64,000 nt of DNA, from assembly GCF_900176435.1 (NCBI RefSeq), contig NZ_FWYE01000005.1:18741-82740 (forward strand). Reading direction: 5' to 3'. The notes beneath the pieces were generated by a model. That model made no database searches. It was not told the DNA's origin and worked only from the letters and a program-made list of their open reading frames with translations. Positions 1 through 8,714 of the stretch are shown piece by piece (position 1 is the first letter of the stretch; each line of letters starts with the position of its first letter). Both the position numbers and the translations under genes were made by a program. The stretch comes from Picrophilus oshimae DSM 9789. Its GTDB lineage: Archaea > Thermoplasmatota > Thermoplasmata > Thermoplasmatales > Thermoplasmataceae.

Positions 1-788
1 TAAGTGATTTACCTGAGATGAATTTAATGGTGGATCGGAAAGATCTGGTAAATGCATACGTTCCCCTGGCAGGATATATAAACATGCTTGCAACCCTTAA
101 GAGGAGATCATCCATTTTGGGCGATGTTCCATATTTACTTGGAATAACAGGATCTGTAGCTGCAGGAAAGACAGTAATGTCAAAAACGTTTTCCGAGATT
201 TTTGCAAGAATTTTTAAAAAAAATGTGGATATTATATCAACAGACAGCTTTCTTAAGAAGAATAATGAGCTTATAAATGAGGGCATTATTGATAGAAAGG
301 GCTTTCCAGAAAGCTACAGAATCAACGATATGATGAATTTTCTTAAAATGGCCAGACTTGGTATTAAGAATCTAAAGGTTTATGAGTATTCACACGATGT
401 TTATGATGTAACGGATAATTTAATATCAATTGATTCTCCTGAGATATTAATAATCGATGGAATAAACATACTCTTTGATTTTAATGTGCCTGTTATGCCA
501 TACAATCTTATGGATTTCATAATATTTATAAGATCTGATGAAGGCTGCCTTGAAAGATGGTATATTAAAAGATTCCTTGATCTTGTGAAAAATGCCGGTT
601 CAGAATCGTTTTATAGCAGATTCGTTGGCATGGATGAAAAAACATTAAAAAACATTGCATTAAATGTGTGGAGCAATATAAATCTTAAAAATTACAGGGA
701 AAATATAATAAAAAATATCTTTAGATCAAACGCAATCATCGAAAAGAGGTGCGATCATTCCATTGAATCGATCTATTTCAGGATATAA
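1..788 (+). CDS. coaA: Bacterial-type (type I) pantothenate kinase, 5' end cut by window edge
   Basis: Phosphorylates pantothenate, the first step of CoA synthesis. Numbering from the ATG at 18, a P-loop GSVAAGKT lies at residues 45-52, followed by a TDSFL segment, a KGFPESY segment, a YSHDVYDV segment and an LIIDGIN segment; all have close counterparts in E. coli CoaA. Most archaea use a different route (pantoate kinase plus phosphopantothenate synthetase), so this is a bacterial-type enzyme. I recall a bacterial CoaA homologue from Picrophilus torridus being characterised as an active kinase insensitive to CoA. The frame stays open to the window edge, and the residues before ATG 18 (SDLPE) also fit the bacterial N-terminus, so the real start is probably outside the window. 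No ribosome-binding site precedes ATG 18. Confidence 0.88.
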   Translation, partial: SDLPEMNLMVDRKDLVNAYVPLAGYINMLATLKRRSSILGDVPYLLGITGSVAAGKTVMSKTFSEIFARIFKKNVDIISTDSFLKKNNELINEGIIDRKGFPESYRINDMMNFLKMARLGIKNLKVYEYSHDVYDVTDNLISIDSPEILIIDGINILFDFNVPVMPYNLMDFIIFIRSDEGCLERWYIKRFLDLVKNAGSESFYSRFVGMDEKTLKNIALNVWSNINLKNYRENIIKNIFRSNAIIEKRCDHSIESIYFRI

Positions 789-899
789 TTATTTTATATC
801 AACATAAAGCCCTGAATATAAAAGTTTGTCCAGATTTTTACATAATTTGCATATAAATTGCAAATATTATTTAAATAATATCATTTATTTAATATTCAC

Positions 900-1268
900 A
901 TGGCATCAAAATTTATTGATACATTAAGATGGCTTGCCATTCTCGGCTCTTCCATATGGGCTGGGATACATATGACATTGCTTGGCATAAGGATACCATA
1001 CATAGCAAAGGCATTCTTCGGTTTCGTAATAGCCATAGCAATAGTTGCATCAATGATCTATGTAAGTGAAAAAAAGGATTTTTACCTGCCGGTCTTTGTT
1101 TTTTACATACTTGATACATTGTTACTTCTGGAATCCAGGATAACAATAGCCCCGGTATTCAATAGAAAACTGCCATGGACACCATCAGCAATAGACAGCA
1201 TAATACTTGATATAATCATGATTGTATTATCCGGTGTTTTATATTTTGCTGCAAAAAGATCAAAATAA
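900..1268 (+). CDS. Small hypothetical membrane protein, four predicted TM segments
   Basis: I do not recognise this 122-residue protein. It has four hydrophobic stretches, at about residues 10-28, 34-54, 60-77 and 97-117, joined by short loops with basic residues, and a basic C-terminus (AKRSK). An AT-rich TATA-like stretch near 868-877 lies about 26 bases before the ATG, so the transcript is probably leaderless. It is separated from its neighbours by about 110 and 80 bases. No catalytic motif is visible, and the function is unknown. It is probably a real gene, given its clean start, hydrophobic periodicity and lack of a better overlapping frame. Confidence 0.6.
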   Translation: MASKFIDTLRWLAILGSSIWAGIHMTLLGIRIPYIAKAFFGFVIAIAIVASMIYVSEKKDFYLPVFVFYILDTLLLLESRITIAPVFNRKLPWTPSAIDSIILDIIMIVLSGVLYFAAKRSK

Positions 1269-1350
1269 TTTTTAGATTGATGATAAATATTTAATTATCA
1301 TTATTATCTATATAAAAACATTTTAATGCTAAATTTGATATGGAAGATGA

Positions 1351-1794
1351 ATGAAGAATCCATTTATTATATTCGGTGTCCTGTTTTTACTGGCCGCAAT
1401 ATTCTCATATATATTTGGCCAGGTAATAATAGCAATAATCGCACTCATTATATCTGGATATTTCATATATCAGAGCCTTAGAACATCGCCTGCCAGGGCA
1501 GATAAAAAGATAGGCGATATAACATATAATGGCATAATGGATATTGCAAGAACAAAGTATAATAATGGAACGTTCCATGTTGATCTTGAAAACTTCTCTA
1601 AAACTGTTTCTAATATAAAGGATATAATAGTAAGCTCTGGCAAAATGCCAGAGTTCGGTCTGGATTCCATTTTTCTTGTTTACTTTACACAGGCCTCGGC
1701 TGAAAATGCATATAAGGAGATAACAAAAAGGGGTGTAAAGGCACAGGTTATGCAGGAAAAGAACAACTGGTATGTAAGGATAGAATTCGAGTGA
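1351..1794 (+). CDS. Hypothetical protein: N-terminal membrane hairpin plus soluble domain
   Basis: Residues 5-22 and 25-42 form two hydrophobic segments separated by a very short turn. A soluble region of about 100 residues follows, ending in an alternating pattern (WYVRIEF) typical of a small alpha/beta domain. I cannot assign a family. The hairpin would place the soluble domain in the cytoplasm if the short basic N-terminus stays inside. It could be a membrane-tethered binding domain; there are no enzyme motifs. It stands between another small membrane protein and a methyltransferase, with no overlap on either side. Confidence 0.6.
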   Translation: MKNPFIIFGVLFLLAAIFSYIFGQVIIAIIALIISGYFIYQSLRTSPARADKKIGDITYNGIMDIARTKYNNGTFHVDLENFSKTVSNIKDIIVSSGKMPEFGLDSIFLVYFTQASAENAYKEITKRGVKAQVMQEKNNWYVRIEFE

Positions 1795-1826
1795 AAAACT
1801 AAAATATTCTTAATATATCATAATCT

Positions 1827-2375
1827 GTGGATATAAAATACAATGATGATGTTTACAGGCCTGCAGAGGACACATATCTTATGATGGACAATATAAAATG
1901 CGGCAAAAAGGTTCTTGAGATAGGGGCTGGCACAGGAATAATATCGGTAAACCTTGCTTTAAATAATCACGATGTAACCGCAACTGACATAGATGATAAG
2001 GCTATAGATCTAATAAAGGAAAATGCCAGAATAAATCATGTTAATATAAAAATAATAAAATCTGATCTTTTTGATAATATATATGATAAATATGATACAA
2101 TAATATTTAATCCGCCATATCTGCCTGTGGAAAACGAGGATATAAAATGGTCAGGCGGTTCAGACGGTTTCAATGTTACATCAAGGTTTTTAAAGGATGC
2201 CTACATGCATCTAAATGATAACGGTTCAATATATATTATACTATCAGATTTAACAGATATAAATAAATTAAAAAACGATTTTAAAAACTATGAATTCATA
2301 GAGATAAAGAGGTGCACCTTTGATTTTGAATCAATAATATTATACATGTTAAGGGTGAGAACATGCCCACAATAG
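1827..2375 (+). CDS. HemK/PrmC-like protein methyltransferase (release-factor type)
   Basis: Class I SAM-dependent methyltransferase, probably the archaeal Mtq2/HemK2-type enzyme that methylates the glutamine of the release-factor GGQ motif. Motif I (EIGAGTG) lies near residues 32-38, an acidic post-I residue sits in TDID, and the family signature NPPYLP near residue 100 binds the target glutamine side chain. At 182 residues it is the short form without the bacterial N-terminal helical domain, as is usual in archaea and eukaryotes. The start is GTG. The 3' end overlaps the downstream GTPase gene by 13 bases, so both act in translation and are probably co-transcribed. The exact substrate is inferred from the family. 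Confidence 0.82.
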   Translation: MDIKYNDDVYRPAEDTYLMMDNIKCGKKVLEIGAGTGIISVNLALNNHDVTATDIDDKAIDLIKENARINHVNIKIIKSDLFDNIYDKYDTIIFNPPYLPVENEDIKWSGGSDGFNVTSRFLKDAYMHLNDNGSIYIILSDLTDINKLKNDFKNYEFIEIKRCTFDFESIILYMLRVRTCPQ

Positions 2376-3442
2376 GTGAAAGAATAAAGGAGCTTGAGGA
2401 GGAAATAAAGAGGACACAGTACAACAAGGCAACGGAGAAGCATATAGGCATCCTAAAGGCAAAGATATCAAAGCTTGAAATGGAGGAATCTGCCCATAAG
2501 AAGGCCTCAGGCCATGGTTTTTATGTTCCAAAAACTGGTGATGCCACTGTTGCCCTTGTTGGCTATCCAAACGTTGGAAAGAGCTCTTTATTAAATAAAT
2601 TAACAAATAAAAAGAGCGAGGTTGGTAACTTCGCATTCACAACATTAACCATTGTTCCTGGAACCATGAACTACCGCGGTGCACAGATACAGATTCTGGA
2701 TTTGCCAGGAATAATAGACAATGCGGCCCTTGGAGCCGGCCGTGGCCGTGAGGTTCTTGCTGCAGTGAGAAACGCTGATCTGATTTTAATAGTTACCGAT
2801 CCTGAAACCAAAGGTCTTGACAGAATAAAATCTGAACTTTACAAGGCCGGCATAGTATTAAATAAAAAGAGAAAGGATATCTCATTTAAGAAGAGCAACT
2901 ATGGCGGTTTAAGAATATACAAGCCCAGGAACATAGACCTGAGCGATGATGATATAAGGGACATTGCAAAGGAGTTTAAGGTTGTCAATGGAACATTGTA
3001 TATAAGAGAGAATATAGATTACGACGATTTAATAGACTTTTTTAAGGGAAACATTGTTTATATAAAGGCAATACTCGTTATTAATAAGATAGATCTGGCA
3101 AACAGGCCACTGGATGATATAGAAATGTCCTTTAATGACTACATAGAGGTTTCTGCTGAAAAAAACATAAACATAGAAAAATTAAAGGAAAAGATCTTTG
3201 ATAACCTTGATCTTATAAGAATTTACATGAAAAACAAGTCAGGCGAGGTTGATTATGAAAGGCCAATGATATTAAACAATGGTTCCACGGTCAGGGAGGT
3301 TTGCAGGAAGATAAGCAGGGAGATGCTTAACAGCTTTAGATATGCCATAATTTCAGGTCCAAACAGAAAGGCGGAAATGCGTGTTGGCCTTGATTATGAA
3401 TTAAAGGATGAGGACACGGTAACCTTGATAAGCAAGAATTGA
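2363..3442 (+). CDS. Drg/OBG-family GTP-binding protein with TGS domain
   Basis: GTPase of the developmentally-regulated GTP-binding (Drg) type, thought to act on ribosomes. The N-terminus is a basic/acidic helical hairpin (residues 1-50). The G1 motif GYPNVGKSS lies near residues 67-75, a conserved threonine pair (FTTLT) gives G2, DLPG gives G3 and NKID gives G4, with an S-A-E element as G5. Residues from about 285 to the end form a TGS domain. The G domain contains the usual Drg insertion between G3 and G4. The length of 359 residues is normal. The gene begins inside the preceding methyltransferase gene, and acylphosphatase follows after 10 bases, forming a three-gene operon. Confidence 0.9.
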   Translation: MPTIGERIKELEEEIKRTQYNKATEKHIGILKAKISKLEMEESAHKKASGHGFYVPKTGDATVALVGYPNVGKSSLLNKLTNKKSEVGNFAFTTLTIVPGTMNYRGAQIQILDLPGIIDNAALGAGRGREVLAAVRNADLILIVTDPETKGLDRIKSELYKAGIVLNKKRKDISFKKSNYGGLRIYKPRNIDLSDDDIRDIAKEFKVVNGTLYIRENIDYDDLIDFFKGNIVYIKAILVINKIDLANRPLDDIEMSFNDYIEVSAEKNINIEKLKEKIFDNLDLIRIYMKNKSGEVDYERPMILNNGSTVREVCRKISREMLNSFRYAIISGPNRKAEMRVGLDYELKDEDTVTLISKN

Positions 3443-3452
3443 ATTATTTAAT

Positions 3453-3698
3453 ATGTACATATTCCATGGTAGGGTTCAGGGCATAGGCCTCAGGGCCAGG
3501 ACCTATTCAATGGCCAAAAGCCTTGGATTATCGGGTTATATCAAAAACCGTGATGACGGAACAGTTGAGGCCGTGTTTCAGGGAGATGAGGAAAAAATAA
3601 AAAGGATCATTGAATACATAAAAGGCATAGCATATATAGAAAAAATCGATTATTTTGATGATGATGTTAAATATAACGATTTTCAGATAAGGTATTAA
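3453..3698 (+). CDS. acyP: Acylphosphatase
   Basis: Hydrolyses carboxyl-phosphate bonds in small acyl phosphates. The family loop GRVQGIGLRART begins near residue 6 and carries the phosphate-binding arginine; Phe of the usual GFR is Leu here. The catalytic asparagine is in YIKNRDDGTVEA, near residue 32. The length of 81 residues is slightly shorter than the typical 90. It follows the GTPase by 10 bases on the same strand. The stop overlaps the convergent threonine dehydratase stop by a few bases, a compact arrangement with no room for a terminator hairpin between them. Confidence 0.9.
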   Translation: MYIFHGRVQGIGLRARTYSMAKSLGLSGYIKNRDDGTVEAVFQGDEEKIKRIIEYIKGIAYIEKIDYFDDDVKYNDFQIRY

Positions 3699-4900
3699 TT
3701 TATTATATTATATTTATATCCAAGGGAGTCCAGTGCGTTCAATAGTTTTTCTATTCTATTTGCGTCAACTATGTTTACGGTAAATGTAAGATTTTGATAG
3801 CCTATAGGCGTGTTCTTTTTTAAATTATCGACCTCGGCATGGTATATATTTGCGCCAACGCTTGATATTGCGTTTACTATTTTTACCATGGTTCCCGGCC
3901 TGTCAGGAAGGTTGAACTCAAGCCTTATTAATTTATTCTCCATCTCCATGGATTTGTATATAATTTTTGATAGCAGCAGAAAATTTATGTTTCCGCCTGA
4001 TAGTATTATTGCAGTTTTCTTTGATTCTGAGTCTATCTTACCCTCGTAGAGTGCGGCAAGACCAACTGCCCCGGATGGCTCAACAAGAACCTTTTCACGC
4101 TCAAGCAGTTTAAACAATGAATAGGCTATGCTTTCATCATTTACTGTAACAACATCGTCAACATAGTTTTTTACAATGTCAAATGTTATATCCCCGGGAT
4201 ATTTCACGGCTATGCCATCGGCTATTGTATCAGAGCTTGTGTATGGAACTATTCTGTTTTCCCTTAATGATAGCATCATTGCATTTGCCTTTTCTGATTC
4301 GACACCTATGATTTTTACATTTGGATTTATGTGCTTTGCGGCAAAGGCTATCCCGGATATTAAACCGCCACCCCCAATGGGCACTATTATCTGATCAAGA
4401 TTTCCAAGATCCTCAAAGAGCTCAAGTGCTATTGTACCCTGGCCTGCTATAATGGCCTCATCATTGTATGCCTCTATAAATGTTCTATTTTCATCCATTG
4501 CTATTTTTAATGCATGGCTATGTGATTCATCGTATGAGCTCCCGGTTAGTATTACATGGCCGCCGTATGCCTCAACAGCGTTTACCTTTGCCGGTGTTGT
4601 GTTTTCAGGCATTACTATCTTTGCATCTGTTTTAAAGATCGATGCGGCATATGCAACGCCCTGCGCATGGTTTCCAGCGCTTGCCGTTATGACACCGTTT
4701 TTTAGTTCCTCATCGCTTAACCTTGAGAACTTTGTAACCGCACCCCTTGATTTAAATGAGCCGGTCTTCTGGAAATTCTCCATTTTAAAAAATATATCCC
4801 CGTGGAACATGTCGCTGAAGGTCTTTGAATGAAAAACAGGCGTCCTGTGCAGATACCTTGATACAACTGATTTTGCATATAATATATCATCGAATTCCAT
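3695..4900 (-). CDS. ilvA: Threonine/serine ammonia-lyase with C-terminal ACT domain
   Basis: PLP enzyme (fold type II) that deaminates threonine to 2-oxobutanoate, the entry to isoleucine synthesis, or serves in threonine catabolism. The PLP lysine is K50 in the motif GSFKSRGA, the SAGNHAQG element follows, and the glycine-rich PLP phosphate loop is GGGGLISG near residue 177. Residues from about 325 to 401 resemble an ACT regulatory domain (LEFNLPDRPGTM), suggesting amino-acid feedback. At 401 residues it matches the single-ACT form; biosynthetic and catabolic types cannot be told apart from sequence alone. It is monocistronic on the minus strand, 52 bases from the rad50 stop. Confidence 0.9.
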   Translation of the reverse strand: MEFDDILYAKSVVSRYLHRTPVFHSKTFSDMFHGDIFFKMENFQKTGSFKSRGAVTKFSRLSDEELKNGVITASAGNHAQGVAYAASIFKTDAKIVMPENTTPAKVNAVEAYGGHVILTGSSYDESHSHALKIAMDENRTFIEAYNDEAIIAGQGTIALELFEDLGNLDQIIVPIGGGGLISGIAFAAKHINPNVKIIGVESEKANAMMLSLRENRIVPYTSSDTIADGIAVKYPGDITFDIVKNYVDDVVTVNDESIAYSLFKLLEREKVLVEPSGAVGLAALYEGKIDSESKKTAIILSGGNINFLLLSKIIYKSMEMENKLIRLEFNLPDRPGTMVKIVNAISSVGANIYHAEVDNLKKNTPIGYQNLTFTVNIVDANRIEKLLNALDSLGYKYNIIN

Positions 4901-4952
4901 GTAAATGAAATATTAATCATAAATATTATATTATTCAATAAGAAATTTAATA

Positions 4953-7595
4953 TTATAATGGTATAATCTTTGATGAGCCTGAGGACTTATCAATTTCGTA
5001 TGAAACATCGGCAACGGATGACATATCGCTGTGATGCGTTATCATTATTAACTGATCTATATCTCCTGACTGCCTTAATGAATACTGTATTATATCCTTT
5101 AGATTTGTTCTTCTGTCCTCATCGAGATAGTTTGTGGGCTCATCCATTATTATAAAACTTTTATTATTTAATGCATACTCTGCAACCGCAAGTCTTAATG
5201 CCAGTGAGAGCGCTGTTTTTTCCCCACCGCTTAATGAATCAATGTCCTGAACCATGGATCTCTGGGAAACCTTTATGTTAAAATCCTCATCTATATCTAT
5301 ATCATCAAAATCAAAGTTGAATTCAAAAAGGTATTTTCTAACAAGCGAGGTCATTGCCTGCGATGCCTCCTTTCTTATCATTGACTGTATTCCGCTGACA
5401 TCAAGGGCGTTCCTTAGTTCATCAAGAAAGCCTATCGCGGCTTTTATCTTTTTCATTGATTCAAGGGTTTCATTAATTTCATTTATTCTGTCTGAAAGCT
5501 CATTTATCCTGGTTCTATTGATCTCTATTGTTGCCTCGAGCCTTGCCCTGTTTGCCTTTGCATCATCAAGGGCCTTTCTGCTTTTATTATAATTATCCTC
5601 AATATCATTAATTCTTGATGTTATAGTCTTTAAATCCGGGATCCTTGAATCGATCTCGGCAATCTGCTTTTTATAGTTATCAATCTTTCCCCTTAATTTT
5701 TCAATTAAAATTTTATTTTCCTGTATCTCATTGTATTTATTGTTATAATTATTCGCCTCATTCTCCATTTCCCTTATTTTATCAATACAACTTCTGTCAG
5801 GTTCAAAACCTATGATTTTTATAATCTCCTGTAACCCTGACTCCAGATCATTTATCTGCGATTTTATCTCATTGGATCTTGACTGATTCGTGTCTATGTC
5901 TATTAGATCCCTTTGCGATAACAGATTTAGGTATGATGTTCTCCTTGAATCAAGGATTTCTATTGATTCTTTTAATGATTTAATCCTATTTTTTATCTCA
6001 TTGTATTTATCCTCTTTATCCTTTAATTCATTTATTTTAATTTTAATGTCCTCGAGATCGTGCCTTGCTGATTCAATTTTATTATATTCATTTATACTTT
6101 TGTTTATTTCTTCTGATTCAAGATATTCCTTCCTTTTTTTTAGATCGACGATTTTATTATTTATATCTTTTACATCGATCTCTATCTCTCTTATTTTTGA
6201 TTCAATCCCGGATTTTTTATTATTGTAATCATTTATTATATGATTAATTTTGTCTTCTCCAAGGGTTGTGCCACAGACCGGGCATACGCTCTGACCGTTC
6301 AATATCTCCATATTCCTGGATAGTTCATCAAGGTTTTCAATCAAGGATCTTTTTCTTTGATTTAATGATGATACTTTTGATGAATAATCCTGAAGTTTAA
6401 CATTGATTTCATTTAATTCCTTTTTTATTGCGTCAGGATCGATATTAATTGAATATTCTCTGATCTTCATGTTTAGTGATTCGTATGATTTTAAATAGCC
6501 ATTGTAATCCATATGGTATCCTTCAAGCTCCAAAATTTGATTATTTAGATCGTCATACTCACTTTTCTTTTTTATATAATCATTGTAATCCTTTTCAAGA
6601 ACTGATAATTTTTTAATAATTGCATGGTATTTGTTTATTTCTGCATCTATATTTGAAAGGATCTGTTTTTTGTTTTCAATATCATTAATGTATTTAAAAT
6701 AATCATTTATGTAATTCCTGTTTTTATAAACAGGATCGTTAATTATTTTCATGTGCCTCTCCTCAAGTTCTTTATAGTAATTGTTTTTTTCCAGTTCCAT
6801 GGAAAGATCACTCTCTGCAGTTTTAATATCGCTGTTTAGCCTGTTTTTCATATCCTCCAGGGATGAGAGCTCGTTCATTGCGGATTTTGCATTATTATAA
6901 TCATCCATGGCATTCTGATAAACAATGCTTAATCTTTCTATCTCCTTTAAAGTAATGGAATGGCTTTTCTCATCATCGGCCAGTGATTTTTTAATATTTT
7001 CCAGTTCAAGATTACTTGATTTGAGCTTTTCCTCAACATCGTTTATATTTGATATCTCTGGCCTAAGCATTTTTAATACATCCTTTAATTTATCGGCATT
7101 CCTTGATAATGAGTTTATTTCAAGTATCTCGCTAAATATCTCCTTTCTCTGCTTTGGTGTTCCTGATATTAAAGAATCCATCTCACCCTGGCCAACGAAG
7201 ATTGAGTTTTTAAAAACGTCCTTTGATATGCCGAGTATATTCTCAATGGCTTTTGTTGTCTGATCAAAACCCTCCGCAATGATCTCATTGTTCTTTTTTA
7301 TGTATGATTCACGCCTTGAGCCTTTGCCAAACTTGTAGGATCTAAAAACCTGGTAAACATCATTGCCAATGTAGAATTCAAGCATTACTGATAGATTGTT
7401 TTTACCCTTCTTTACCATCTCCTCGATTTTCTCTGAATTCCTTGTTTCGGTAAACAGCGCAAACTTTATTGCGTCAACAATGCTTGTCTTCCCGGCACCG
7501 TTTTTTCCTGTTATAATTGTTATTCCTGGTGTGAACTCTATTTCAGCATCATCGTATGAGACAAAGTTTTTTAATTTTAATGATTTTATTATCAT
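4953..7595 (-). CDS. rad50: DNA double-strand break repair ATPase Rad50
   Basis: SMC-like ATPase that works with Mre11 in processing DNA ends. Walker A GKNGAGKT is at residues 30-37 and the Q-loop (VGQGEMDS) near 138. Two long Asn/Lys/Glu-rich coiled coils flank the zinc hook CPVC near residues 436-439. The ABC signature LSGGEK is near 787 and Walker B FIIMDEPT near 815, followed by a D-loop (YLDE). The length of 880 residues is normal for archaeal Rad50. It is the last gene of nurA-herA-mre11-rad50, with six bases between the mre11 stop and its ATG, implying co-translation. All motifs are intact. Confidence 0.96.
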   Translation of the reverse strand: MIIKSLKLKNFVSYDDAEIEFTPGITIITGKNGAGKTSIVDAIKFALFTETRNSEKIEEMVKKGKNNLSVMLEFYIGNDVYQVFRSYKFGKGSRRESYIKKNNEIIAEGFDQTTKAIENILGISKDVFKNSIFVGQGEMDSLISGTPKQRKEIFSEILEINSLSRNADKLKDVLKMLRPEISNINDVEEKLKSSNLELENIKKSLADDEKSHSITLKEIERLSIVYQNAMDDYNNAKSAMNELSSLEDMKNRLNSDIKTAESDLSMELEKNNYYKELEERHMKIINDPVYKNRNYINDYFKYINDIENKKQILSNIDAEINKYHAIIKKLSVLEKDYNDYIKKKSEYDDLNNQILELEGYHMDYNGYLKSYESLNMKIREYSINIDPDAIKKELNEINVKLQDYSSKVSSLNQRKRSLIENLDELSRNMEILNGQSVCPVCGTTLGEDKINHIINDYNNKKSGIESKIREIEIDVKDINNKIVDLKKRKEYLESEEINKSINEYNKIESARHDLEDIKIKINELKDKEDKYNEIKNRIKSLKESIEILDSRRTSYLNLLSQRDLIDIDTNQSRSNEIKSQINDLESGLQEIIKIIGFEPDRSCIDKIREMENEANNYNNKYNEIQENKILIEKLRGKIDNYKKQIAEIDSRIPDLKTITSRINDIEDNYNKSRKALDDAKANRARLEATIEINRTRINELSDRINEINETLESMKKIKAAIGFLDELRNALDVSGIQSMIRKEASQAMTSLVRKYLFEFNFDFDDIDIDEDFNIKVSQRSMVQDIDSLSGGEKTALSLALRLAVAEYALNNKSFIIMDEPTNYLDEDRRTNLKDIIQYSLRQSGDIDQLIMITHHSDMSSVADVSYEIDKSSGSSKIIPL

Positions 7596-7601
7596 GTTTA
7601 T

Positions 7602-8714
7602 CTACCTTAAAAGCATCTTTTTAATAATTTCGTAGGCATCATCAACGCTCTCGTTTTTTATTGAGGTATAAATATTATATGCAAGCTCGGCCTTTTTATC
7701 ATCATGGAAGTATCCGTGGAAGTAGTCTATTAATTTTCTCTCTGATTTTACAGGATTTTCAGGCATGTTTACTGATTTGTTAAAAAGGCATCTTATCTCT
7801 GCCTTTTGATTATACATGGCAAGAACCTTCCTTGAGTATTCTTTATCCTCGGTATTTATTATCAATGTTATCAGCGGCTTCTTTATGCCGGTTGCATTTT
7901 CAAGTGATTTATCAAGATCGATTATCAAATTTATATTATCCGTTTTTATTAAATCCTGGTACCTTGTGCTGTTAAGTTTTATCCTGCTTACAGATGCAGT
8001 TCCGCTGTTTATATCCACGAGGTTTACAGATTTTCCGTATTTTTTAAAATGATTTAATTCATTTGTATCATTTATTTCTGTTGAGCCTGCGTATGAAAAA
8101 ACAGGCTTTTTATTATCTATTAATTTTGAATCATGTATATGCCCAAAGGCCAGGTATGTATAATTTACAGGGAGATCGCTTGAATCAACCTCGCTCTGCT
8201 CCTTTATAAAATATGGTGAGACACCCTCATGGGATATTAAAACTGAATTTTTCTCTGATTCTGCAATAACATCGGCCTTTTTATAAAGCTCAAGAAGCTG
8301 CGGTATCCTTAAACCCTTCATGTTTGATATTCCTGATATTATTATTTCCTCATCAAATTTTTTTCTTACAACATCAAGGTCATCGTAGCCAAGTAAATGA
8401 ACCCCAAGAAAATCAAAGATCCTGGAAGCGACCTCATCACGGCGCTTTGGCCTGTCGTGATCGCCCATTATAAGGTACATATCGATGTTCCTTTCATATA
8501 ATTTTAGCATGGCCTTTTTAAATTCATTCATTGCCCTGTTTGATGGCAGCCAGGTATCAAAAAGGTCTCCAGAGTGAACAAAGAAATCAACATGTTCATT
8601 TATGCCTATGTCTATTGCCTCGTTGAATGCCTCATAAAAATCGTTTTCACGTTCATCCATCATATATTGTTTGTAACCCAGATGTGTATCAGAAAAATGT
8701 ATAAATCTCACCAT
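7602..8714 (-). CDS. mre11: DNA repair nuclease Mre11
   Basis: Mn-dependent nuclease partner of Rad50. The phosphoesterase motifs appear in order: DTHLGY (residues 9-14), HSGDLFD, GDHDRP, ISHEGV and GHIH. The third motif is normally GNHD; here Asn is replaced by Asp, which could still bind metal but is unusual for Mre11. The C-terminal part, after about residue 290, is divergent and would include the Rad50-binding helices. The length of 370 residues is typical. The start ATG overlaps the herA stop by one base (TAATG), indicating translational coupling. Confidence 0.95.
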   Translation of the reverse strand: MVRFIHFSDTHLGYKQYMMDERENDFYEAFNEAIDIGINEHVDFFVHSGDLFDTWLPSNRAMNEFKKAMLKLYERNIDMYLIMGDHDRPKRRDEVASRIFDFLGVHLLGYDDLDVVRKKFDEEIIISGISNMKGLRIPQLLELYKKADVIAESEKNSVLISHEGVSPYFIKEQSEVDSSDLPVNYTYLAFGHIHDSKLIDNKKPVFSYAGSTEINDTNELNHFKKYGKSVNLVDINSGTASVSRIKLNSTRYQDLIKTDNINLIIDLDKSLENATGIKKPLITLIINTEDKEYSRKVLAMYNQKAEIRCLFNKSVNMPENPVKSERKLIDYFHGYFHDDKKAELAYNIYTSIKNESVDDAYEIIKKMLLR

